Source: Oscillospiraceae bacterium
Lineage (GTDB): Bacteria > Bacillota > Clostridia > Oscillospirales > Acutalibacteraceae
DNA: 64,000 bases
NCBI GenBank assembly: GCA_015066405.1
Contig: SVOM01000003.1
Location: 1-64,000, forward strand
Direction of reading: 5' to 3'
The notes under the pieces were generated by a model. The model was given only the letters and a program-made list of their open reading frames with translations, was not told the DNA's origin and made no database searches. Positions 20,232-29,506 of this stretch are shown here, piece by piece (within the stretch, counting starts at the first letter, position 1; each line of letters begins with the position of its first letter). The position numbers and the translations under genes were made by a program.

Positions 20232-21077
20232 TTATGCTACTTCGTTAATAGCATCAACAATGAATTTAGCGGGGTCAGAGTCGATAATAACATATTTGAT
20301 GTTACCATTGATAAGGTCCTGAACAGCCAAAGAACCTGAACCATAGCCCTTACCTTCTACATCGTAACCATCAAAGCCCCACTCAGCATCGCCTTCAACA
20401 TAAAGGCCGCCTGTGGTACCATTCTGATAACCGATTTTTGTGGTTTTATCAAGACCTTTGAGAATTGCTACAACATCATCGGTTGTTTTGCAAGCATCAA
20501 ATGTTGTGTCATCGCCCTTAACGATAAGCTTCTGGTTTGCTTTGTAGTATGAGGTTGAGAATGTTACATACTCTTCTCTCTCTGCGTTTACTGTAAGACC
20601 TGCCATAGCGATATCGCATTTGTGCTGACCAACTGTTAAGCAAACAGCATCAAATTCCATATCTTTAATTACAAGTTCTTTGCCGAGATAGTCAGCAAGA
20701 AGCTTTGCAATTTCCATATCAATACCATAGAAGCTGTCGCCCTCTTTATACTCAAAAGGTGCAAACTGTGCATTTGTTGCAACTACAAGTTGGTCCTTTG
20801 AAGCATCCTCAGCAGCCGACTTAACAGCTGTGGGCTCGCCATCGCCGAAATACTTATCGCAGATGGTATCAAATGTGCCGTCTTTTTTAATTTTATCAAC
20901 AAACTCGTTAACCTTAGTGAGTAATTCGGGCTGATTTTTATCAACACCGAAAGCGTAATCTTCCTCAGTTAAGTTGATGTCAATAATCTTTACCTTTGCA
21001 GTTTTTGTTCCGCCACAAGCAGCAAAACAAGTGATAATCATAAGAAGTGCTAAACTAAGTGCTAAAATCTTTTTCAT
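20232..21077 (-). CDS. Amino-acid ABC transporter substrate-binding lipoprotein, apparently circularly permuted
   Basis: Lipobox ITCFAAC; LVVATNAQFAPFEYKEGDSFYGIDMEIAKLLAD; the usual C-terminal segment EEDYAFGVDKNQPELLTKVNEFVDKIKKDGTFDTICDKYFG is at the N-terminus. Confidence 0.9.
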   Translation of the reverse strand: MKKILALSLALLMIITCFAACGGTKTAKVKIIDINLTEEDYAFGVDKNQPELLTKVNEFVDKIKKDGTFDTICDKYFGDGEPTAVKSAAEDASKDQLVVATNAQFAPFEYKEGDSFYGIDMEIAKLLADYLGKELVIKDMEFDAVCLTVGQHKCDIAMAGLTVNAEREEYVTFSTSYYKANQKLIVKGDDTTFDACKTTDDVVAILKGLDKTTKIGYQNGTTGGLYVEGDAEWGFDGYDVEGKGYGSGSLAVQDLINGNIKYVIIDSDPAKFIVDAINEVA

Positions 21078-21111
21078 TATTTTTCCCTCCGAAAAATTAT
21101 TTGGTATACAT

Positions 21112-21140
21112 ACTATAGCACCAAATTAATAAAAATGCAA
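21112..21140 (-). promoter_or_regulatory. Sigma-A-type promoter of the amino-acid ABC operon
   Basis: Minus strand TTGCAT-17 nt-TATAGT. Confidence 0.65.
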
Positions 21141-21210
21141 GTGTTTTTACATATTTTTTTAAAATTTGTGAAAAATATGCAAAAATTAACCGTTATAATG
21201 CATTTTTATT

Positions 21211-21253
21211 CATTATGTGTGCATAATGCGGTAAAATATGCACATATTTTACC
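21211..21253. promoter_or_regulatory. Two adjacent operator-like palindromes
   Basis: CATTATG-TGTG-CATAATG and GGTAAAATATG-CA-CATATTTTACC. Confidence 0.5.
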
Positions 21254-21332
21254 TTATTGCATAAAAAATAATATTATGATAAAATTATATTTACATTATA
21301 AAAATAGACTTATGGGCTTATGGGGATTTTTT

Positions 21333-23363
21333 ATGCTTTCTTTTAAGAATATCAAGGGCTTTATAAAATTAAACAAACAACAACTGATTATAAGCATTAT
21401 GTCGCTTCTTTTGGTTGGGTGCATTATTATCGCCGCTATAATAATCGCTAAATCCCCAAATGAAAATACGGCTGCTGTATCATCATCAAGCTCCGATGTC
21501 TCCTCTCTTGTTTCGAGTGTCGAGCCGGAACCGGAACCTGAACCGGAACCTGAACCCGAACCTGAGCCCGAGCCCGAGCTTATTATCGCATCCCCAACGG
21601 CTGACAGTTTTACAACAACAAAGCCCTCTACAGTTTTTGCGGGCAGCTCTATACCAAATTTGCCGCTCACTATAAATGGCAAGGAAATAGAACGCGACCA
21701 AAACGGTATGTTTTCACATACCGTAACACTTTCCCCCGGCAAAAATACCGTTACTGTTATAAACGGGGACACAACAAAAACATTTACTGTTACTTATAAA
21801 TATGTTGTAATTGAAAGTTATACGCCCAAAAAGGCTCAAACCTATAGTAGCGGTTCCACCTTTATAGTAAATGTAACCGCGCGTGCGGGAAGTAAAGTTA
21901 CCGCCACCTTTTCGGGTAAAACCATAACCCTTACTAAGCAGGATAAACAGGATGAAGAACTGAAGGGCGATGATACCTTTTCGGTATTCTCGGGCAGCTT
22001 CACATTACCCAAAGACAAACGCACCGATACAAATATGGGCGTTGTTAAATTTAAAGCCACATATAACGGCATTACCGAGGAATACTCTTCGGGCAAAATA
22101 ACCGTTAAAAAGAGCAGTTCTATAAAGGATAGCGACCCAGCGGTAACACCACAGGGTGGTAGATATATTGATGTTGGCTCGGGCATTGTTGCAACAATAG
22201 TTAATACCTCGGCCGAAACCTTTAACGGCAACACAACCGATGACTATTCACGTCCGACTAACAACTATTTACCCAAGGGCACTATGGACTACTGCGCCGA
22301 GGGTACAATAATTGATAACAATAATGAATATGTACTGCTTCGTTGCGGCAGGCGTGTATATCTCAACACCTATGTGGGAAAAAGCTACAAAAGAGCCGTT
22401 ACAAAAACGGCACCTGGCTCACTGCCCGACCATAATGAAATTACAGTATCGAATGTTGATACCGCTGAGCGTTATACATATATTAAGCTTGACTGTTTAT
22501 GGAAAGCTCCATTCTATTTTGATATACTTAATCAAAGCTACAACAGTGAGCGCTATCAAGATTATGCGTTTGATACCGTTACATATTCGTATATTGATAT
22601 TACTTTTTGCTATGCAACCGTGTTTACGGGTACGGTAGAAATACCCGCCGACCACCCGCTTTTTGCATCGGCAGAGATTATCAAAAATGAATATGATTAC
22701 ACCCTTAGACTGCATTTAAAGAAAACGGGTGCATTTTACGGCTGGGATGCTTTTTACGATGAAGACGGCAAACTTACCTTTAAATTTCTAAACCCCGTAA
22801 AACTCGAAAATCAGGATTCCCTTAACGGTGCGTGCATATTCATTGACGTTGGCCACGGCGGCACCGATGGCGGCGCAACGGGTTTGTCGTATGCCAACCG
22901 AGAAGCCGTTTGCAATTTAAGATTAGCAAATAAATTAAAAGAAAAGCTTGAAGCACTTGGTGCTACAGTTATTATGTCGCGTACCGATGATTCTACGGTA
23001 GACCCACCCGATAAGCAGGAAATGTTACGCGCGGCAGATGCCGATTACTGCATAGCCATACATCACGATTCCGGCACAACACAAAGCGGTTTCGGTGCAT
23101 ATCACTTCACACCGTTTTCTAAAACAGCGACCGATTTTATCGATGTGCGTATGGATAATACCGATGTTTTTATACGCGACTGGGACGTGCGATTCCATTA
23201 CTACTTTATGGCGCGTATGACCTACTGTCCTGTTGTTCTTACCGAAAACGGCTTTTTGACAAACGCGCATGACTACAATACAACCATTGAGCCCACCGCC
23301 ATAGAACAAAAAGCGCAGGCGCTGACTGACGGTGTAGTCGATTATTTCCGTTCTATACAGTAA
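21333..23363 (+). CDS. N-acetylmuramoyl-L-alanine amidase (Amidase_3) with membrane anchor and (EP)n linker
   Basis: IFIDVGHGGTDGGATG, VIMSRTDDST, ADYCIAIHHDSG; N-terminal TM; start codon uncertain (21312 or 21333). Confidence 0.85.
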   Translation: MLSFKNIKGFIKLNKQQLIISIMSLLLVGCIIIAAIIIAKSPNENTAAVSSSSSDVSSLVSSVEPEPEPEPEPEPEPEPEPELIIASPTADSFTTTKPSTVFAGSSIPNLPLTINGKEIERDQNGMFSHTVTLSPGKNTVTVINGDTTKTFTVTYKYVVIESYTPKKAQTYSSGSTFIVNVTARAGSKVTATFSGKTITLTKQDKQDEELKGDDTFSVFSGSFTLPKDKRTDTNMGVVKFKATYNGITEEYSSGKITVKKSSSIKDSDPAVTPQGGRYIDVGSGIVATIVNTSAETFNGNTTDDYSRPTNNYLPKGTMDYCAEGTIIDNNNEYVLLRCGRRVYLNTYVGKSYKRAVTKTAPGSLPDHNEITVSNVDTAERYTYIKLDCLWKAPFYFDILNQSYNSERYQDYAFDTVTYSYIDITFCYATVFTGTVEIPADHPLFASAEIIKNEYDYTLRLHLKKTGAFYGWDAFYDEDGKLTFKFLNPVKLENQDSLNGACIFIDVGHGGTDGGATGLSYANREAVCNLRLANKLKEKLEALGATVIMSRTDDSTVDPPDKQEMLRAADADYCIAIHHDSGTTQSGFGAYHFTPFSKTATDFIDVRMDNTDVFIRDWDVRFHYYFMARMTYCPVVLTENGFLTNAHDYNTTIEPTAIEQKAQALTDGVVDYFRSIQ

Positions 23364-23388
23364 ACAAAAAAATACCGCAAAATTCCCC

Positions 23389-23417
23389 TTGACTTTTTAA
23401 AAAATTTGTGGTATTCT
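23389..23417 (+). promoter_or_regulatory. smpB promoter
   Basis: TTGACT-17 nt-TATTCT. Confidence 0.7.
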
Positions 23418-23451
23418 CAATTTCCTAAAATCTACGAAAGGAGGCATTTCG

Positions 23452-23910
23452 GTGGATAACACAAAAACAATAACTACTAATAAAAAAGCGTTTCACGAGT
23501 ATTTTGTGGTGGAAAGCTTTGAAGCCGGAATTTCTCTTTTCGGCACCGAGATAAAGTCTATCAGAGCCGGCACAGTTAATTTAAAGGATGCTTGGTGCAG
23601 TGTGGATGATGGCGAGCTTATTTTAAAGCAAATGCACATAAGCCCGTATGAGCAGGGCAATATATTTAACAAGGACCCAATGCGGCCGCGCAAACTGCTT
23701 ATGCATAAGCGTGAGATAATTCGCCTTGGCGGACTTGTACAGCAACAGGGTTTAGCACTCGTTCCCCTATCGCTTTATTTTAAGGGCTCGCGTGTTAAGG
23801 TGCAGGTAGGTCTTTGTAAAGGTAAAAAGCTATATGATAAGCGCGCCGTAGCCGCAAAACGCGATGCCGACCGTGATATAGCCAGGGCGATTAAAGAGCA
23901 AAATCATTAA
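23452..23910 (+). CDS. smpB: SsrA-binding protein
   Basis: NKKAFHEYFVVESFEAGISLFGTEIKSIRAG, LKDAWC, ALVPLSLYFKGSRVKVQVGLCKGKKLYDKR; GTG start with aaaggagg. Confidence 0.97.
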   Translation: MDNTKTITTNKKAFHEYFVVESFEAGISLFGTEIKSIRAGTVNLKDAWCSVDDGELILKQMHISPYEQGNIFNKDPMRPRKLLMHKREIIRLGGLVQQQGLALVPLSLYFKGSRVKVQVGLCKGKKLYDKRAVAAKRDADRDIARAIKEQNH

Positions 23911-23986
23911 ATTTTATAGATACGGGATGTCGTAAATGCCATCCCCTACCTATTACTTCTTCACTATTACTTATTACTTTAAATAT

Positions 23987-24333
23987 GGGGGCGTAAAGGT
24001 TTCGACAGGGATTTTGAACCAAGATAAGCGAGTAGCGGTGCGGAACCGCTCTAAAAGCCGCAAATTATAAATTAAGTAACAATAATAAAGTTGCACTTGC
24101 TGCCTAATTAGGCAGCCATCCGAATAGGAAGTTCCGCGGTCCTATGAGGGTGTCGATTAGCGGAGAACGTGAATATCTGAGAGTCCTGTAAGATATCACG
24201 GTTTAAAGGGCTACCAAATCGGCCAGTCTGATGTTTGACGGACCGATTTGGGAAATCAAATAAACATCTGCACTCGGAGAAAGTTTTGGGAATTGATTTT
24301 TGGACACGGGTTCGACTCCCGTCGCCTCCACCA
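23987..24333 (+). ncRNA. ssrA: Transfer-messenger RNA; predicted tag ANYKLSNNNKVALAA
   Basis: Acceptor stem ggggg-cg / cg-cctcc-acca, 5' gtaaaggtttcgac, 3' ggttcgactcccgtcgcctccacca, ORF gca aat tat aaa tta agt aac aat aat aaa gtt gca ctt gct gcc taa. Confidence 0.95.
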
Positions 24334-24334
24334 G

Positions 24335-24375
24335 AAAAGAACCCACATTTGTCTACGACAAGTGTGGGTTCTTTT
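24335..24375 (+). terminator. ssrA terminator
   Basis: aaaagaacccacatttgtc-tac-gacaagtgtgggttctttt. Confidence 0.9.
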
Positions 24376-24380
24376 CAATT

Positions 24381-24556
24381 AAATAAATCCCTTGCGGGAT
24401 TTGCGAAATACGCTTCGCGTGTGAAATATTGCTTCGCAATGTGAAATGCATGCGGGCGTGAGGGGATTTATTTCATTTCACTTGATGCGGAAGCATCAAA
24501 TTTCGCAATTTACGGAGTAAATTATTTCACCGTGAGCGTTAGCGAACGATTCCACT
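24381..24556. repeat. Hairpin array with gtgaaat/atttcac spacers (intergenic palindromic repeat)
   Basis: Consecutive stem-loops aaatcccttgcgggattt, acgcttcgcgt, attgcttcgcaat, ttgatgcggaagcatcaa, aatttacggagtaaatt. Confidence 0.75.
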
Positions 24557-24708
24557 AAAATTTATGGGACTTCAAAGTCATACGCAAAACTATCTAAAAT
24601 ATCTTTTTTCGTAGCCATAGCTAAAAAGCATCATCAACCGCTTTTTATTGACTTAAAAAGACAAATAATTTATAATATAAATAATATTTATACAAAGGAT
24701 GTGTTATT

Positions 24709-26769
24709 TTGGACGCTAAGTATGAATCTCTATTTACCCCTTGGAAAATCGGCGATGTTGAAATCAAAAACCGAATCGTAATGTGCCCTATGGGCGGTAC
24801 ATCTCTTTTTGGTTGGTTTGAACTAGGCGGTTGCCATTTTGACAAGGAAGCCGCCAAGCTTTTCTTGGAAAGAGCAAACAACAACGTTGGTCTTATCATC
24901 CCCGGTATTGCGCCGCTTCGTGATACGTTTTGGGGCAAGTGGCTTTGGCAGAATCCCAAGATGTTTGAAGAACTAAAAGAGTTTATGGATGAAATCCATA
25001 AAACAGGTGCGAAACTGTTTATACAGTTAACGGCGGGTATGGGTCGCAGCTGGGCTATTACTGAGCTTGTAGCGCCCTTACATAAAAATAAAATCACACG
25101 TGCTATTGTTAAACCGATAATTGATACTTCCCACGAACTTGCGTCTCCAAGTGAGCAACCGTCCCGTTGGGCGCACGATATTATATGCCCTGAAATGACT
25201 GTTGAGCAAATTCACGAGATTATCGAGGCATTTGCAAAAACCGCAAAGCTTTGTATGGATGCGGGTGTTGATGGTGTTGAGGTACACGCCGTACACGAGG
25301 GCTATTTGCTTGACCAGTTTGCCATTGAATTTTTCAACAAACGTACCGACAATTACGGCGGCAGTTTCGAAAACCGCTACCGCTTTGCAACTGAGGTTGT
25401 AAAAGCAATAAAAGAGACTTGTGGTGAATCCTTCCCCGTTTCGCTTCGCTACTCGGTTGAATCTAAAATGAAGGGCTTTTGCGAGGGTGCTATGCCGGGC
25501 GAACCTTATGTAGAGGTTGGTCGCTCAATGGTAGAATCGGAATTGGCCGCAAAATATTTACAGGATGCGGGCTACGATATGCTTAACTGCGACAACGGCA
25601 CTTACGACTCTTGGTACTGGGCGCATCCGCCTATGTATATGCCCGAAAACTGCAACCTTGAAGACGTTGCGCACATAAAGAAGTATGTTGATATACCCGT
25701 TGTTTGCGCGGGCCGTATGGACCCCGAAATTGGCGCAAAGGCGGTTGCCGATGGTGCTATTGACGGTGTTGGTATAGCTCGTCAATTCCTTGTTGACCCC
25801 GAGTGGATAACCAAGCTTATTGATGACCGCTTAGAAGATATTAAGCCTTGTATTTGTTGCCACAGCGGTTGCTTTAATTTCTCTTCCTCAAAGGGACACG
25901 CCAACACACAAGACTTAACAGATACTATGGGACTTGCACGTTGCGCGCTTAACCCTAAAACAATGCAGTCTAAAAAGTACAGTATAACCCCCGCAAAAAA
26001 AGCCAAAAAGGTTGCCGTTATCGGCGGCGGTATAGGCGGCATGGAGGCGGCTATTGTGTTGGCTTAGCGCGGACACAGTGTAACGCTTTATGAAAAGAGC
26101 GATAAATTGGGCGGTGTGTTTATTGCCGCTGCGGCTCCGTCTTTCAAAGAAAAGGACCGTGCGTTAATCGCTTGGTATATCAGAGAAATCGGTAAGTATC
26201 CGATTGATGTTAAATTAAACACCGAGGTTACCGATATAAAGACACTGGGTGCTGATGAAATTATTATCGCAACGGGTGCTACTGCAAAACGCATCCCCGT
26301 AAAAGGTGCCGATACTGCAATTGAGGCTATCGACTACCTACTCGGTAACAAAACCGTTGGCGAGAACGTTACTGTTATCGGCGGCGGACTTACAGGTTGC
26401 GAAATCGCATACGACCTTTATTTAAATGGCAAAAAGCCGACCATTATTGAAATGCAGGACGACCTAATTACAACAAAAGGTATATGCCTTGCAAACACAA
26501 GCTATCTTCGTGATTTCTTTAAAACAAACGCTGTTCCTGTGCATCTTGAAACCTCACTTTGTGAGATAAATGACGGCTCGGTTACAGTAAAAGATAAGGA
26601 CGGCAATACGTTTGAAATACCCACCGACTCGGTTATTTTATCGGTTGGTTACAACCCTGCTCCCCTTGCGAAAAAGAGTGGAAAAGTACACGTAATCGGC
26701 GATGCCGACAAGGTTGGAAACTTACGCACAGTTATTTGGGGTGCTTGGGACGTTGCTATGAAAATTTAA
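24709..26769 (+). pseudogene. 2-enoate reductase/OYE-type NADH:flavin oxidoreductase interrupted by an in-frame TAG at 26065-26067
   Basis: Two ORFs in the same frame (24709-26067, 26107-26769); IGGGIGGMEAAIVLA*RGHSVTLYEKSDKLGGVF is continuous across the stop. Confidence 0.88.
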
Positions 26770-26786
26770 GGAAAGGAAGCACTTAA

Positions 26787-28061
26787 ATGATTTTAACTAA
26801 AGAACAACAAGCAATACTTGATGGCGAAAAGGGCGAAACCTTAGCCCGAGTTATGAAAACAATGGTTAAATACGGCGAGGCCTTTGGTGCTGAAAAGATG
26901 GTGCCCGTAAGCAGCAAATACAACCACTTGGTAACATCGTTTGGTCTTAAAATGATGACACCTGTTTTTGACCTTATGCAACAGCTTATTGATGCTGATG
27001 CTGTGTCTACCCAAAAATTCTCGGTTGACCCACGTCCGCTCGATAAAAACGTACCTTCTAACTTTTTGCAAAACTTTATTTTTAATAATTTTATGTATGC
27101 TTCACAAGGCAGTTACGAAAAGCAATTAAACAAATTAGGCCTTATGAATGACGATGCCTTTACCTGCACCTGCTATATGGATGAGGTTGGCAACAAGCCG
27201 CAAAAGGATGAAATTTTATCTTGGGCGGAATCCTCTGCCGTGGTTTATGCAAACTCGGTGCTTGGTGCTCGTTGTAACCGAAACTCAGGCATTATCGATA
27301 TTATGGGCTCGGTTGTAGGTTATGTGCCTTACTTTGGTTTGCTTACAGATGAGGGAAGACGTGCTACTTGGATAGTAAAAATCGAAACCACCAAAAAGCC
27401 CGAGGCACAGCTACTTGGCTCGGCTATCGGTATGAAGGTTATGGAAGACGTACCGTATGTTATGGGCCTTGATAAATGGATTGGCGACGAGCTTAATGAT
27501 TCTGCTTGCACCTATCTTAAAGATTTTGGTGCCGCTACCGCATCAAACGGCGCTGTGGGACTTTATCACATTGATAATTTAACCCCCGAAGCCAAGGAGC
27601 AAGGTACGGCTCTTATATCAGAAAATGCAAAAGAATATATCATTGATGACGCCGAGCTTGAGCGTGTATATAAAAGCTATCCTGTTATTTGGAAAAACAA
27701 GGATGCCAAGCCCAAGCTTTGCTTTATGGGTTGCCCTCATATGAGTTTGCAACAGCTTAAAGACTGGACCGATAAGGTTGAAACATCACTAAAGGCGGCA
27801 GGCAACAAAAAGGTTGTAATACCCACTGTATTTACCGCCGCCCCCGCGGTGCTTAAGGAATTCCAAAAAACCGAGTATGCCGAGCGCCTTCGTGCCACGG
27901 GTGTTATAACTTCCTACATTTGTCCGCTTATGTATATGAATAACCCACTTTGCGGAAAAATGCCTGTTATAACCTCATCAAACAAGCTTCGCACTTATAC
28001 CTCATCCCGTTATTATACCGATGATGAGATACTTGAGCAAATCACAAAGGGAGGTAAATAA
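26787..28061 (+). CDS. Aconitase X large (catalytic) subunit
   Basis: LTKEQQAILDGEKGE, AESSAVVYANSVLGARCNRNSG, MGCPHMSLQQL. Confidence 0.88.
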   Translation: MILTKEQQAILDGEKGETLARVMKTMVKYGEAFGAEKMVPVSSKYNHLVTSFGLKMMTPVFDLMQQLIDADAVSTQKFSVDPRPLDKNVPSNFLQNFIFNNFMYASQGSYEKQLNKLGLMNDDAFTCTCYMDEVGNKPQKDEILSWAESSAVVYANSVLGARCNRNSGIIDIMGSVVGYVPYFGLLTDEGRRATWIVKIETTKKPEAQLLGSAIGMKVMEDVPYVMGLDKWIGDELNDSACTYLKDFGAATASNGAVGLYHIDNLTPEAKEQGTALISENAKEYIIDDAELERVYKSYPVIWKNKDAKPKLCFMGCPHMSLQQLKDWTDKVETSLKAAGNKKVVIPTVFTAAPAVLKEFQKTEYAERLRATGVITSYICPLMYMNNPLCGKMPVITSSNKLRTYTSSRYYTDDEILEQITKGGK

Positions 28062-28062
28062 A

Positions 28063-28506
28063 ATGAGAGAATTTAAAGGTCGCGTAATCGCCTCGGGCAC
28101 AGTAACAGCCGAGGCAGTTGTATCACACGGCGGACTTAACACACTCGCCTCCTTCCAGAAAGCGTTGCAGTTTGGCGACAAAAATGCCACCTGCGGAGAC
28201 CAGAACAACCCCGATTTATATAACAAGCAAATGGCGGGCAAAGCCCTTTGTTTGCCGCAAACCATCGGCTCAACAACGGGTGGACTTGTGCTTTACTGCG
28301 CTTGCGCTATGAAAAGACAACCCGCTTGTATGCTTTTTTCAAAGCCGATAGATTCTTTAGCGGCGGCGGGCAGTATCTTAGCAGACGTGTGGCTTGATGA
28401 CGTTACAATGCCTGTTATTGACAACTTGGGAGATGAATTCTTAGAGTATGTCAAAGACGGTATGAAAATTACCGTAAAAGAAGATGGCACGGTAATAGCT
28501 GAATAA
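28063..28506 (+). CDS. Aconitase X swivel (small, DUF126-type) subunit
   Basis: FKGRVIASGTVTAEAVVSHGGLNTLASF, GKALCLPQTIGSTTGGLVLY; ATG 28063 with gggagg. Confidence 0.87.
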   Translation: MREFKGRVIASGTVTAEAVVSHGGLNTLASFQKALQFGDKNATCGDQNNPDLYNKQMAGKALCLPQTIGSTTGGLVLYCACAMKRQPACMLFSKPIDSLAAAGSILADVWLDDVTMPVIDNLGDEFLEYVKDGMKITVKEDGTVIAE

Positions 28507-28518
28507 TTATTGCAAACA

Positions 28519-28548
28519 AAAACACCGCAGTTTTCACTGCGGTGTTTT
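28519..28548. terminator. Bidirectional terminator between AcnX operon and tsf
   Basis: aaaacaccgcag-ttttca-ctgcggtgtttt. Confidence 0.88.
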
Positions 28549-28560
28549 AATTTGGTTGAA

Positions 28561-29472
28561 TTATTTCACCATGTTAGCAACTTCGGAAGCGAAATCGTCA
28601 ACACGTTTCTCAATGCCCTCGCCCTTTTCAAAACGAACGAAAGAAGCAATTTTGATATCGGTGCCAAGTGCTTTAGCAACCGACTCAACGTATTTACCAA
28701 CGGTTAAATCGCCATCGATAACGTACTGCTGCTCAACAAGGCAATTTTCCTTGTAGTATTTGCCGATTTTACCCTCAACGATTTTGCCGAGAACTGCATC
28801 GGGCTTGTTAGCCATTTTAGGATCTTCCTTCATTTGAGCGATAAGGATTTCTTTCTCCTTATCAAGCACCTCTGCCGGAACAGAAGCAGGATCAAGATAT
28901 CCGGGGTTCATAGCAGCAATTTGCATTGCTACGTTTTTACCCATTGCTACAAAGTCAGCATTGTCAGCATCCAAATCGGTATCAAATGTAACCATAACGC
29001 CGATTTTGCCGCCGCTGTGGATGTAGGATACCATTTTGCCCTCAAAACGCTGGAAGCGGCGAATTTTGATGTTTTCGCGAATAGCAAGGAAAAGTTCCTG
29101 TACCATCTCTTCAACAGTCTGGCCGTCCTTTGTGCATTTGAGAAGAGCATCTAAATCGGCAGGATTCTGCTCAATAACGATGTTTGTGATTTTTTCAGCC
29201 AACGCCTTGAAGGGTTCGCCGTTAGCAACGAAGTCGGTCTCAGCGTTCATTTCGAGAACTGCACCAACATTACCCTTAACGATAGCGCAAACTGTACCTT
29301 CAGCAGCAATTCTGCCTGCTTTTTTAGCTTGAGAAGCAAGACCTTTCTCTCTGAGAAAATCTATTGCTGCATCCATATTGCCGTCACACTCGGTAAGTGC
29401 CTTTTTGCAGTCCATCATACCGCAGCCGGTCTTTTCACGCAAAGCTTGTACGTCTTTTGCTGTAAAAGCCAT
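28561..29472 (-). CDS. tsf: Elongation factor Ts
   Basis: VQALREKTGCGMMDCKKALTECDGN, ETDFVANGEPF. Confidence 0.97.
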   Translation of the reverse strand: MAFTAKDVQALREKTGCGMMDCKKALTECDGNMDAAIDFLREKGLASQAKKAGRIAAEGTVCAIVKGNVGAVLEMNAETDFVANGEPFKALAEKITNIVIEQNPADLDALLKCTKDGQTVEEMVQELFLAIRENIKIRRFQRFEGKMVSYIHSGGKIGVMVTFDTDLDADNADFVAMGKNVAMQIAAMNPGYLDPASVPAEVLDKEKEILIAQMKEDPKMANKPDAVLGKIVEGKIGKYYKENCLVEQQYVIDGDLTVGKYVESVAKALGTDIKIASFVRFEKGEGIEKRVDDFASEVANMVK

Positions 29473-29506
29473 AATATATTCCTCCTAAAAATAGTGTTAT
29501 ATTAAA

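Noticed and set aside
21135-21332. N-terminal 66 aa of the amidase ORF in the track
   Set aside because: Covers the intergenic promoter/palindrome region and AT-rich DNA; a start at 21312 or 21333 gives a normal TM anchor.
24290-24333. tRNA gene (ggttcgactcccgtcgcctccacca)
   Set aside because: It is the 3' half of the tmRNA tRNA-like domain; no separate cloverleaf.
24381-24556. Possible CRISPR array
   Set aside because: Units are short hairpins of differing sequence with 7-nt spacers; no identical 25-40 bp direct repeats or unique spacers.
26065-26067. Genome-wide amber recoding
   Set aside because: TAG appears to be a true stop for the 10675-11109 ORF and for feoA (51152-51154); one internal TAG is not enough to claim recoding.
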